Made by a program: the position numbers and the translations under genes. A stretch of 64,000 bases of DNA from Alsobacter sp045348435 (GTDB lineage Bacteria > Pseudomonadota > Alphaproteobacteria > Rhizobiales > Beijerinckiaceae): positions 3,844,001-3,908,000 of the forward strand of contig NZ_CP157484.1 of NCBI RefSeq assembly GCF_045348435.1. Direction: 5' to 3'. The notes below the pieces were generated by a model that did no database searches, was not told the DNA's origin, and worked only from the letters and a program-made list of their open reading frames with translations. How positions within the stretch are numbered: the first letter of the stretch is position 1; every line of letters begins with the position of its first letter. Below are positions 47,566 to 56,975 of this stretch, piece by piece.

Positions 47566-50334
47566 TCAGGCCGCGGACTTGCGCTCGTCCGGCCGACGAT
47601 GAGGCTCCAGGGCGGCCAGCGTCGCGTCGAGCTGCTCGCGCAGGTCGGCGACCGCCGCCGCGTCGACGCGCTCGCCATCGACGCGCACGCGCTTCTCGCA
47701 GGCGCCCGCCAGCGCGGCGACGCGCACCGCGCCGATGTTGAAGCTCATCGATTTCAGCGCATGCGCCGCCTTGGCCTGGTCTTCCGGGTCGGCGGCGAGC
47801 GACGCCTCCAGCTCGGCCAGCGCCTTGGGGGCGTGGTCGACATAAAGGCCCACGATGCGGGCCAGGAAGGCGCCGCCGTCCGACGAGGCCATGCCCTCCA
47901 GCTCGCCGAAGGTCGCGGGATCGAGGAGTTCGGCCTCGCCCGCCGGTTCGGGCTCGCCCGGCGCCGGGGACGAGGGCGCCGGGGCGGCCGCGCCCTCCTG
48001 GCCGGCCAGCCACGGCGCGAGGCTCTCGGCCAGGGCGGCGATCGTGAACGGCTTGTGCAGGATCCCGTCCATGCCGGCGGTCGTCCATGCGTCGGCGGCC
48101 GAGCCGACCACATGCGCCGTGAGGGCGATGATCGGCAGGCGGGCGCGGCCCTCCTGCGCCTCCAGGGCCCGGATGCGCCGCGACGCCTCGAAGCCGTCCA
48201 TCTCCGGCATGCTGCCGTCCATCAGGATCAGGTCGACGCCGCCGCGCCGCGCGATCTCGACAGCGCCGCGGCCGTCCACCGCGACCTCGGCCTGCACGCC
48301 GAGCCGCGCCAGCGCCTCCACGGCGACCTCGCGATTGACCGGGCTGTCGTCCGCCACCAGCACGCGCCGGCCCTGGAAGCGCGGCGCGGCGTCCGTGCGG
48401 GCGCGGCGCTCGCCGCCGAGGGCGCGCAGCGACTGGCCCAGCGCCAGGCGGCGGCCAAGTTCGTCGAGCTCCGCCGCCGCGAGCGGGCGCACCAGGAGCG
48501 CGTCGGCGACGCCGCCGTCCTCCAGCTGGCGCTCCGCCCCGTCCCCCATGGTGGTGAGCGCCACGACGCTTCGCGCGCCGGTCCGGCCCGCGCGGGCCAG
48601 GGGAGCCAGGACCGCGCCCTCGGCGAACAGCACGTCGCAGGCCGGCAGCGCGCCGTCCCCGGAGACCAGTTCGGCGGGATCGCGCCGCTCCACCCCGTAG
48701 CCGCAGGCCGCCAGGTGGTCGGCGGCCACCCGCGCGGTGGCGTCGCCGCGCACCGCCACGATGGCCAGCGGACGCCGGCCGTCCGGCGCGGGCGCCCGCG
48801 GCAAGGCGCGCGGCGCGCCCGCGTCGCGGATCGGGATCGAGAACGCGAAGACCGAGCCCCGGCCGGCCTCGCTCGTCACCCGGAACGAGCCGCCCATGGC
48901 CTCGACGAGGCGCTTGGAGATGGCGAGCCCGAGGCCCGTGCCGCCGAATTTGCGCGTGGTGCTCTGGTCCACCTGCGAGAAGGCGGAGAACAGCTTGTCG
49001 ATCTTGTCCGCCGGGATGCCGATGCCGGTGTCGCTCACCGCAAAGCGCAGGCGCGACGGATCGTGCGGGTCGAGCCCGATCGAGAGCAGGACATGGCCGC
49101 GCTCGGTGAACTTGATGGCGTTGTTGACCAGGTTGCCGATCACCTGGTTGAGCCGCACCGGATCGCCCAGCAGCGTCGCGGGCGTATCGGGAGCGACATG
49201 GGCCGCCAGATCGAGGCCCTTGTTCTGGGCGCGCTCCCAGAACAGGCTGAGCACGGTGTCGGCGGCCTCGGCGGGGTCGACCGGGATCTGCTCGACCTCC
49301 ATCTTGCCGGCTTCCACCTTGGACAGGTCGAGGATGTCGTTGATGATCGCCAGCAGGCTCTTGCCCGAGCGCGCGATGACCTCGGCGTAGCGGCGCTGCC
49401 GGGCCGGCAGGTCGCCGGCCGAGAGCAGCTCCGCCATCACCAGCACGCCGTTCATGGGGGTGCGGATTTCGTGGCTCATGGTGGCCAGGAAGTCGGACTT
49501 GGCCGCATTGGCGGTTTCGGCCGCGTTCTTGGCCACGCTGAGATCGTGCGTGCGCTCCAGCACCTGCTGCTCCAGATGCGCCCGGTGGTCCGCCAGCTTG
49601 ACGTCGCGCTCGCGGATCTCGTGCATCATGGCGTTGAAGCTTCCGACGAGCTGGCCGACCTCGTCATTGGCCTCCTGCCGGGCGACGCTGTGGAAGTCGT
49701 GCTCGTCGCGCACGCGGGTCATGGTCGCCGCGAGGCTGAGGACGGGCTGGGTGATCGAGCGCTGCATCCGCAGCGCCGCCGCGAGGCCAAGGCCGATCGC
49801 CGCGACGCCGCCCGCCAGGCTGATGGCGAGGGTGCGCAGGAGCGCGGCCATGAGCCCGTCGGCCGGCATCACCAAGGTGAGCCGCCCGATGGGCTCGCGC
49901 CCGGGAAACCTCACGGGCTCGACCACCTGGATGGTGCGGCTGCGCAGCATCGCCCAGAGCGAGGCGTCGGACTGGCCGCCAAGGCTGCTGTCGCGCACCA
50001 GCCGCGCCGTCTGCCCGAGATCGGCCAGCATGCGCCCGTTCAGCGTCTCGACGCCGATGAACGAGATGGCGCCGCCTTCGCCGCCGTCGAAGGCCCGCAT
50101 GCCCACGAGGGCGTCATAGATCTGGGCCTCGTTCTCGCTCTCCACGCCCTTCGCCACCGCGGCGGCGAACACCCGCGCGGCGTTGACCAGGATGGTCCGC
50201 CGGCTCCTGGCGAACTCGTCGGCCGTATGCGCGACCGCCACGAGCGTGCTGGCCAGGACGGTCAGGCTGACGGCGGCGAGGACCAGCCGCACGAGCTTCG
50301 TCCGGATGGACCGGAATGGAGGGGCAGCGGACAA
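47566..50334 (-). CDS. Hybrid sensor histidine kinase with receiver and Hpt domains (BarA-like)
   Basis: A 922-residue membrane kinase. An N-terminal helix (LVRLVLAAVSLTVLASTLVAVAH), a periplasmic sensor of about 130 residues (35-170) and a second helix (about 168-190) lead to HAMP (190-245). The HisKA domain has SHEIRTP with H288. The ATPase domain runs about 390-500 (NLVNNAIKF; DTGIGI; FGGTGLGLAISKRLVEAMGG). A degenerate receiver-like stretch (520-635) precedes a true receiver with D706 (LILMDGSMPEMDGF; K761). An Hpt domain ends the protein with H858 (AAHALKSMSFNIGAV). All three phosphorelay sites are intact. It diverges from a single-domain response regulator, a plausible output partner. 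Confidence 0.95.
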   Translation of the reverse strand: MSAAPPFRSIRTKLVRLVLAAVSLTVLASTLVAVAHTADEFARSRRTILVNAARVFAAAVAKGVESENEAQIYDALVGMRAFDGGEGGAISFIGVETLNGRMLADLGQTARLVRDSSLGGQSDASLWAMLRSRTIQVVEPVRFPGREPIGRLTLVMPADGLMAALLRTLAISLAGGVAAIGLGLAAALRMQRSITQPVLSLAATMTRVRDEHDFHSVARQEANDEVGQLVGSFNAMMHEIRERDVKLADHRAHLEQQVLERTHDLSVAKNAAETANAAKSDFLATMSHEIRTPMNGVLVMAELLSAGDLPARQRRYAEVIARSGKSLLAIINDILDLSKVEAGKMEVEQIPVDPAEAADTVLSLFWERAQNKGLDLAAHVAPDTPATLLGDPVRLNQVIGNLVNNAIKFTERGHVLLSIGLDPHDPSRLRFAVSDTGIGIPADKIDKLFSAFSQVDQSTTRKFGGTGLGLAISKRLVEAMGGSFRVTSEAGRGSVFAFSIPIRDAGAPRALPRAPAPDGRRPLAIVAVRGDATARVAADHLAACGYGVERRDPAELVSGDGALPACDVLFAEGAVLAPLARAGRTGARSVVALTTMGDGAERQLEDGGVADALLVRPLAAAELDELGRRLALGQSLRALGGERRARTDAAPRFQGRRVLVADDSPVNREVAVEALARLGVQAEVAVDGRGAVEIARRGGVDLILMDGSMPEMDGFEASRRIRALEAQEGRARLPIIALTAHVVGSAADAWTTAGMDGILHKPFTIAALAESLAPWLAGQEGAAAPAPSSPAPGEPEPAGEAELLDPATFGELEGMASSDGGAFLARIVGLYVDHAPKALAELEASLAADPEDQAKAAHALKSMSFNIGAVRVAALAGACEKRVRVDGERVDAAAVADLREQLDATLAALEPHRRPDERKSAA

Positions 50335-50545
50335 GGCGAAGTTCCGTGGATCCGATGCTTAATGAGACCACCGAGATCTGACGAAGCCCTTAATGATCAC
50401 GAGGCTAGACAAAAATCAACTCCCGAGTGCAAGAAGGTTGAAGTAAAAGAATTGTCTGTGTAGCGCTGAGAACTGCGCAGTTGGAGCAATAAATGCTTCA
50501 CGTTTGCCCGATAGTTTCAGACGAAATGCTTCAGAGTGCATAGAA

Positions 50546-51034
50546 ATGCTGCTCGGGAAACGAAACCCGCTCGAACTGGCGTTCATCTCGGAAGACGGAG
50601 CCAGAATCCTCGTCGCCGACGACGACCCCATCCTGCTTGAATTCGCCAACCTGCACATCGCGTCGTCGCAGGTCGAGGTCGTGACGGTCGAGGACGGCGT
50701 CGCCGCCTGGGAGCGGCTGGAGGAAGGCGGGTTCGACCTCGCCATGGTCGATCTCGACATGCCGCGCCTGGACGGGCTCGGCCTCATCATGCGCATCCGG
50801 GCCGAGCCGAAGCTCGCCGCGCTTCCGGTCGTGGTCGCCACCGGGCGCGACGACCTCTTCGCCATCGACCGGGCCTACGAGGTCGGCGCCACCTCCTACG
50901 TCACCAAGCCGATCAACTGGCGGCTGCTCACCTACCAGCTCCGCTTCGTGCTGCGCGCCGACCGCGCCGCCAAGGCGGCGGCGCTGGCGCGCAGCCAGGG
51001 CCCTGCCGCCGACATGGGAGCGGCGGCGGCGTGA
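50546..51034 (+). CDS. Single-domain response regulator
   Basis: A 162-residue receiver protein without a DNA-binding domain. Acidic pocket residues are in ILVADDDPILLEF, the phosphoacceptor in LAMVDLDMPRLDGLGLIMRI, the Thr in VVVATGRDD and the Lys in TSYVTKPINW. A short Ala-rich tail follows. The ATG at 50546 is preferred; a TTG at 50504 would add 14 residues. It diverges from the hybrid kinase across a 211-bp AT-richer gap and its stop overlaps the TadG-like gene (TGATG), linking signalling and a surface-assembly function. It probably works by protein contact. Confidence 0.93.
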   Translation: MLLGKRNPLELAFISEDGARILVADDDPILLEFANLHIASSQVEVVTVEDGVAAWERLEEGGFDLAMVDLDMPRLDGLGLIMRIRAEPKLAALPVVVATGRDDLFAIDRAYEVGATSYVTKPINWRLLTYQLRFVLRADRAAKAAALARSQGPAADMGAAAA

Positions 51035-52455
51035 TGGCGCTCCGAGCGGTCTCGCGCATTATCCGGAGGTTCGCCCGGAACAGCAGCGGCGGCTTCAGCG
51101 TGGTGGCCGCGGTCGCCATGCCGGCCCTGGCCAGCGCCGCCATGCTGGCCGTCGATCTCAGCAAGGTCTACCAGCAGCAGAGCGTCCTGCAGTCGGCCGC
51201 CGACAGCGCCGCGATCGCCGGCGCCAGCGAGTTGCGGGTCGCCAACGCCGACTCCCGCCGCGTCGCCGCCGTGTCGCTGAACTACGTGGCCTCCAAGATC
51301 GGCGCGAGCCTCAGCCCGACGCAGCCCGACAGCTCCGCCGTGACGACGGCCCAGCAGCCCTCGGCCGGAGGCCCTGCCGCCCCCCAGACCTCGACCGCGC
51401 TCCTGGTCAGCCGCAATGGCGACCTCACCAACGTCACCAGCGTCTTTGACGGCGTCGGCGCGACTGTGGCCATCAAGCTGCGCCAGGACGTCGCCACCGT
51501 GATGGCCCGCTATGTCGCCCCCTCCCTGACGGAGGTCGAGGCGACCTCGACGGCCCGCATGATGGGCGCCGCGCCGCTGTGCATGATTTCCCTGGAGGAG
51601 ACCACCAGCCAGGCGCTCTGGCTGCAGGCGGGCTCGCGGGTCACGGCCAATGGCTGCGCGGTCTATTCGAATTCCTCATCGTCGTCGGGCCTCGTCGTCG
51701 ACGCGACCTCCTCGGTCACGGCCACCAAGGTGTGCAGCGTGACGACGCCGGCCTCCCGGGTGAACTCCACGCCGGCGCCGGTCGCCTGTCCGGCGCTGCG
51801 GCCGGACCCGCTCGGCTACAGGACGGCGCTGGCGGCGTCCTGCCCGCTGAACCTTCCGCCGCTCGTCATCCAGGGATCCGCCAGCGTCATGCTGCCGCCG
51901 GGCCTCTATTGCGGCGGCATCACCATCAAGGACAACGCCGTCGTCACCCTCACGGGCACCAGCGGGCTGCCGGGCGGGATCTACGTCATGGGAGGCGACC
52001 TCCAGGTCAAGAACAAGGCCGTGCTCAAGATGCTCGATACGAACGCCGGCGCGGCGTTCTACTTCACCGGGCAAAAGAGCCGCTTCGTCTTCGACGACGA
52101 GACGCAGGTCGCCCTCTCGGCGCCGCGCACGGGCGAACTCGCCGGCTTCCTGTTCTTCGAGGATCCGGGCCGGGCGACCTCCGGAGACGCGCCGCTCAAC
52201 TTCGAGATCAAGAGCAAGAAAGTCACCCAGCTGCTCGGCACCATCTACCTGAAGAACGGGATCCTGCGCATGGACCTCGACGCCAAGGGGGCCGGCGCGA
52301 TCGCCGACCAGTCCGCCTTCACGGTGGTGGTCGCCCGCAAGGTGCAGCTGAAGGACGGCCCGAACCTGGTGCTCAACAGCAACTACGCCGGCACATCGGT
52401 CCCGGTGCCGCAGGGCGTGGGCCCGACGGGCGGAGTCATCGCCCTCTCGAAGTGA
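51034..52455 (+). CDS. TadE/TadG-family pilus assembly-like protein
   Basis: A 473-residue protein beginning with a basic cytoplasmic segment and one helix in the TadG style: RRFARNSSGGFSVVAAVAMPALASAAMLAVDLSKVYQQQSVLQSAADSAAIAGASEL. This is the putative Flp pilus-assembly N-terminal domain. The rest is periplasmic or extracellular, Ser/Thr-rich and beta-rich, with Cys residues (APLCMISLEE; TANGCAVYSNS; TKVCSVT; LYCGGITIKDNAVVTLTG) and a right-handed-helix-like repeat. No other tad genes are present. GTG at 51031 is an alternative start. Coupling to a response regulator suggests regulated surface structure or adhesion. Confidence 0.85.
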   Translation: MALRAVSRIIRRFARNSSGGFSVVAAVAMPALASAAMLAVDLSKVYQQQSVLQSAADSAAIAGASELRVANADSRRVAAVSLNYVASKIGASLSPTQPDSSAVTTAQQPSAGGPAAPQTSTALLVSRNGDLTNVTSVFDGVGATVAIKLRQDVATVMARYVAPSLTEVEATSTARMMGAAPLCMISLEETTSQALWLQAGSRVTANGCAVYSNSSSSSGLVVDATSSVTATKVCSVTTPASRVNSTPAPVACPALRPDPLGYRTALAASCPLNLPPLVIQGSASVMLPPGLYCGGITIKDNAVVTLTGTSGLPGGIYVMGGDLQVKNKAVLKMLDTNAGAAFYFTGQKSRFVFDDETQVALSAPRTGELAGFLFFEDPGRATSGDAPLNFEIKSKKVTQLLGTIYLKNGILRMDLDAKGAGAIADQSAFTVVVARKVQLKDGPNLVLNSNYAGTSVPVPQGVGPTGGVIALSK

Positions 52456-52526
52456 CGTCGCGCGGGCGGCGCCGCACGCGGGAATCGACTAGTGTTCCGG
52501 TTTTGGACACCGGATAGGTTCTCCGC

Positions 52527-53624
52527 ATGGAATGGTCGCCCCAGCAGGACGAAGCGCTGAAGCAGGTCGCCGCCTGGCTGAAGCGCGGGACTCCGCAGGT
52601 CTTTCGCCTGTTCGGATTCGCCGGCACCGGCAAGACCACGCTGGCCCGGCACTTCGCCGAGGGCATCGACGGCGAGGTCGCCTTCGGCGCCTATACGGGC
52701 AAGGCGGCCCATGTGCTGCGCCAGAAGGGCTGCGCCGACGCCGCCACGATCCACAGCCTGATCTACAGGCCCAAGGCGATGGAGGACGAGGAGGCCCCGC
52801 TCTTCACGATCAATCGTGAGAGCGCGGCCAGCAAGGCCGACCTCATCGTCATCGACGAGTGCTCGATGGTGGACGAGGAGCTCGGCCGCGACCTGCTCTC
52901 CTTCGGCGTCCCCGTCCTGGTGCTGGGCGACCCGGCGCAGCTGCCCCCCGTGAAGGGCGGCGGGTTCTTCACCGAGCACGAGCCCGACGCCATGCTGACG
53001 GAGGTGCACCGCCAAGCGCGCGACAACCCCATCATCCGGCTCTCGATGGAGATCCGCGAGGGCGCCGAACGCCTCGCCGTCGGCGACTACGGCGACAGCC
53101 GCGTGATCCGGCGCGCCGACATCGACGCCGGGGCCGTGCTGGCCTGCGACCAGGTCCTGGTCGGCCTCAACAAGACGCGGCGCCTCTACAATCGCCGCAT
53201 GCGCGAGCTGAAGGGCTTCCGCGACCCCATGCCGGCGGTCGGCGAGAAGCTCGTCTGCCTGCGCAACGACAAGAAGAAGGGCCTGCTGAACGGCGGCGCC
53301 TGGACCGTGAAGGCCCTGCGCGAACCGCTGAAGGGCTTCGTGCGCCTGGAGCTCACCCCCGAGGACGAGGGCCGCCGCAAGGCCGTGAAGGTGAAGGTGC
53401 TGCGCGAGTTCTTCGAGGGCGAAGGCGAGGAGATCCCCTTCATGATCCGGCGCGAGTCCGACGAATTCGACTACGGCTACGCCATGACGGTGCACAAGTC
53501 GCAGGGCTCGCAATGGGACGACGTCGTGCTCTTCGATGAGAGCTGGGCCTTCCGCGAGCACCGCACGCGCTGGCTCTATACGGGGCTCACCCGCGCGGCG
53601 CGGCGGATCACCGTCGTGGTCTGA
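52527..53624 (+). CDS. RecD-like ATP-dependent DNA helicase (superfamily 1)
   Basis: A 365-residue superfamily 1B helicase. Motif I is FGFAGTGKTTLARHFAEG; motif Ia includes AYTGKAAHVLRQKG; motif II is LIVIDECSMVDEE; motif III is VLVLGDPAQLPPV. Motif IV has LTEVHRQARDNPIIRLS, motif V/VI-type YAMTVHKSQGSQWDDVVLFDES and YTGLTRAARRITVV. It is about half the size of RecD2, with few accessory domains, resembling the compact Dda-like or phage/plasmid-type helicases also found on alphaproteobacterial chromosomes. The role is probably in DNA repair or replication-fork processing. It stands alone. Confidence 0.92.
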   Translation: MEWSPQQDEALKQVAAWLKRGTPQVFRLFGFAGTGKTTLARHFAEGIDGEVAFGAYTGKAAHVLRQKGCADAATIHSLIYRPKAMEDEEAPLFTINRESAASKADLIVIDECSMVDEELGRDLLSFGVPVLVLGDPAQLPPVKGGGFFTEHEPDAMLTEVHRQARDNPIIRLSMEIREGAERLAVGDYGDSRVIRRADIDAGAVLACDQVLVGLNKTRRLYNRRMRELKGFRDPMPAVGEKLVCLRNDKKKGLLNGGAWTVKALREPLKGFVRLELTPEDEGRRKAVKVKVLREFFEGEGEEIPFMIRRESDEFDYGYAMTVHKSQGSQWDDVVLFDESWAFREHRTRWLYTGLTRAARRITVVV

Positions 53625-53642
53625 TCGGCCTGCGGCGCGGGC

Positions 53643-54617
53643 TCAGACGATCCCGTTGCGCAACTCGGATTCGCCCCGCCACAGCCGGCCGAGATTGTCC
53701 ATCAGGATGGCCAGCACATGGGCCTCGTAGCGGCGCGTCTCCCCCGCCGAATGCGGCGTGACGATCACGTGCGGCATCGCCCAGAGCGGCGACGTCGCGG
53801 GCAGCGGCTCGTCGTGGAAGCAGTCCAGCCCGGCCCCGGCGATGCGGCCCTGGGCCAGCGCTTCCGTGAGCGCCGCCTCGTCCACCACCTTGCCGCGCGC
53901 CACGTTGATGAACAGCGCCCCCGGCTTCAGGGCCGCGATCGCGTCGCGGCCGATCAGCCCCTGGGTCTCCGGCGTCAGCGGGCAGGTCAGCGCCACGACG
54001 TCGGCCTCGGCGAGCGCCTCGTTCAGCCGGTCCGGGCCCACCACCGCGTCGGCGACGCCCGGCAGCGGCGCCGTGTTGCGCTTCACCGCCACGATGCGCA
54101 TGTCGAAGGCCCGCGCCAGCGCGGCCAGCCGCGACCCGATGCGCCCCATGCCGACGATGACCAGCGTCTTGCCGCCGAGCTCGTCCTCCCGGCGGGTGCG
54201 GTCGCCGATCATCGGGCGCCAGTGGCGCCTCGCCTGGTCGTCGCGGGCGAGATGCAGATGGCGGGTCAGCGACAGCAGCAGCCCCATCGCGTGCTCGGCC
54301 ACGGCGCGCTCGTTGCCGCCCTGGGCGCTGGCGAGCCTCACGCCGCGGCTCTTCAGCAGCTCCTTGTTGAACTGGTCGGTGCCGGCGCTGATCGACTGCA
54401 CGAAGCGAAGCCTCGGCGCCCGCTCCAAGAGCGCGTCCCGCCACGCGAAGGAGATCATCAGGACGTCGACCTCCGGCATCCGTGCCATCAGGGCCTCCGG
54501 GGTCGAGACCTGGAAATGCCGGACCCCCGTGTCCAGCGCCGCGAAGGCGTCGGCGAGCTGGTAGGCCCCATGCGCGAAGCCGATCGTCAGGGAGGAACGG
54601 TCAGGGATCAGGCTCAT
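53643..54617 (-). CDS. D-isomer-specific 2-hydroxyacid dehydrogenase
   Basis: A 324-residue NAD(P)-dependent dehydrogenase. The Rossmann motif is TLVIVGMGRIGSRLAALARAFD. The catalytic triad is visible as Arg in INVARGKVVDE, Glu in FHDEPLPATSPLW (position as in the family) and His in VIVTPHSAGET. SAQGGNERAVAEHAMGLLLSLTR is the usual hinge. The family reduces 2-keto acids such as glyoxylate, hydroxypyruvate or phenylpyruvate; the exact substrate is not determinable. It converges with the helicase gene (18 bp). Confidence 0.94.
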   Translation of the reverse strand: MSLIPDRSSLTIGFAHGAYQLADAFAALDTGVRHFQVSTPEALMARMPEVDVLMISFAWRDALLERAPRLRFVQSISAGTDQFNKELLKSRGVRLASAQGGNERAVAEHAMGLLLSLTRHLHLARDDQARRHWRPMIGDRTRREDELGGKTLVIVGMGRIGSRLAALARAFDMRIVAVKRNTAPLPGVADAVVGPDRLNEALAEADVVALTCPLTPETQGLIGRDAIAALKPGALFINVARGKVVDEAALTEALAQGRIAGAGLDCFHDEPLPATSPLWAMPHVIVTPHSAGETRRYEAHVLAILMDNLGRLWRGESELRNGIV

Positions 54618-54816
54618 GGCGGTCTCTCGGGGACGCGGGACCGCCCAGCATTAGCGCCTGCGCGGCCCCCCGGGAAGCACGGCCGCGCGGCTACGCACAA
54701 ATGCGGATGGCGCGCCCCGCGCCGGCGGGAGAGACTGCCCCCATCCCCCGGACGCGCCGCGAATGCGCGGCCCATCCATTGCGCCCGACAGGGCCGTCAC
54801 CGGGGGAGACACCATC

Positions 54817-55035
54817 ATGATCGAGGCCGCCATCGTCGCCGCCTTCACGTTCGCCGGGCTGCTGCTCGGCGTCGTCGCCGGGGCCAAGCCCAGCTTCGTC
54901 CTGTTCGCCCTGGCCTATGCGGCGGCCGGCGCCGCGCTGGTCGCGGCCGTGCGGTCCACCGGGCCTAGGCTGGCGGAGAGCGAAGCGCAGCTTACCCTCG
55001 AGCAGGCCGAGCCCGCGCGCGCCAAGGCGGCCTGA
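54817..55035 (+). CDS. Small two-helix membrane protein
   Basis: A 72-residue protein starting MIEAAIVAAFTFAGLLLGVVAGAKPSFVLFALAYAAAGAALVAAVR, two hydrophobic helices with almost no loop, then a charged tail (ESEAQLTLEQAEPARAKAA). The start is chosen for the GGGGGAG ribosome site nine bases upstream of the ATG; an upstream in-frame ATG at 54763 lacks one. I do not recognise the family. It converges with prfC across 18 bp. Confidence 0.65.
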   Translation: MIEAAIVAAFTFAGLLLGVVAGAKPSFVLFALAYAAAGAALVAAVRSTGPRLAESEAQLTLEQAEPARAKAA

Positions 55036-55053
55036 GCGGCCGGCGTCCGCGCG

Positions 55054-56670
<1,617 letters not shown>

Positions 56671-56753
56671 GGAACCTGCGATCGTGCTGCTGGGCGGCCC
56701 GCCCGAGCTGGCGGCCGCTTCCCTGCGACAGAATGGACCAGGGTCTTTCGCAC

Positions 56754-56783
56754 TTGCGGAAGACGGTCGTCGCCCCACATAAT
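56754..56783 (+). promoter_or_regulatory. Candidate sigma-70-type promoter of the small transcript
   Basis: TTGCGG (56754-56759) and CATAAT (56778-56783) are separated by 18 bp and point rightward, about 18 bp before the ribosome-binding sequence at 56801. Both hexamers are close to the -35 and -10 consensus for an alphaproteobacterium. Confidence 0.4.
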
Positions 56784-56816
56784 CGCTTACCGAAACAATT
56801 GAAAGGAGGTGATCCA

Positions 56817-56888
56817 GTGTCTCATTGTCATCAGCCGCGCCTGACGGTCTCGACCTGGATCTCCGCCCGTGCGGAGTTTCGCGCCTGA
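56817..56888 (+). CDS. Micro-ORF (23 aa) behind a full anti-16S ribosome binding site
   Basis: GTG start at 56817, TGA stop at 56886-56888. The peptide begins (M)SHCHQPRLTVSTWISARAEF and ends RA; it has no membrane segment. The ribosome binding site GGAGGT has ideal spacing and extends to a 17-nt pairing with the 16S tail, much stronger than any other site in this window. It could be a leader-type peptide, an independent small protein or incidental to an RNA that pairs with ribosomes. The final codons fold into the hairpins listed for the RNA. Confidence 0.4.
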   Translation: MSHCHQPRLTVSTWISARAEFRA

Positions 56889-56931
56889 GAAGGCGCAACC
56901 GGGTCCCGTGAGGACCGCGGACCGACAATGG

Positions 56932-56959
56932 AAAGGCCGTCCCGCGAGGGGCGGCCTTT
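56932..56959 (+). terminator. Intrinsic terminator after the micro-ORF
   Basis: Arms AAAGGCCGTCCC and GGGGCGGCCTTT (one G-T wobble) around a GCGA tetraloop, followed by CTTGTT. It ends the rightward small transcript and, lying 17 bp from the leftward stop at 56976, could work on the other strand too. Confidence 0.7.
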
Positions 56960-56975
56960 CTTGTTGAGCGCTGCG

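Larger units (their letters stand above)
56801..56962 (+). ncRNA. Candidate small structured RNA with extended anti-16S sequence
   Basis: A rightward unit between divergent prfC and the leftward DUF2865 gene. It starts with GAAAGGAGGTGATCCAG (56801-56817), 17 nt complementary to the 3' end of 16S rRNA. Then come hairpins CTCCGC/GCGGAG (56861-56876), GCGCCT/AGGCGC with a GAGA loop (56881-56896) and GGTCC/GGACC (56902-56916), and finally a terminator at 56932-56959. A 23-codon ORF runs through the first half. A plausible promoter is upstream. I know no named family for it. Confidence 0.45.

Noticed and set aside
47599..50463. 954-codon plus-strand frame opposite the hybrid kinase
   Set aside because: It mirrors the kinase codons and has no recognisable motif, whereas the kinase has every expected phosphorelay residue.
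52484..52515. Inverted repeat around TGTTCCGGTTTTGGACACCGG before the helicase gene
   Set aside because: The arms are short and imperfect, with no T tract and no clear partner; not distinguishable from chance.
56801..56817. Fragment of a 16S rRNA gene
   Set aside because: Only 17 nt match the complement of the 16S 3' end and nothing further upstream or downstream resembles rRNA, so it is treated as an extended ribosome-binding sequence.
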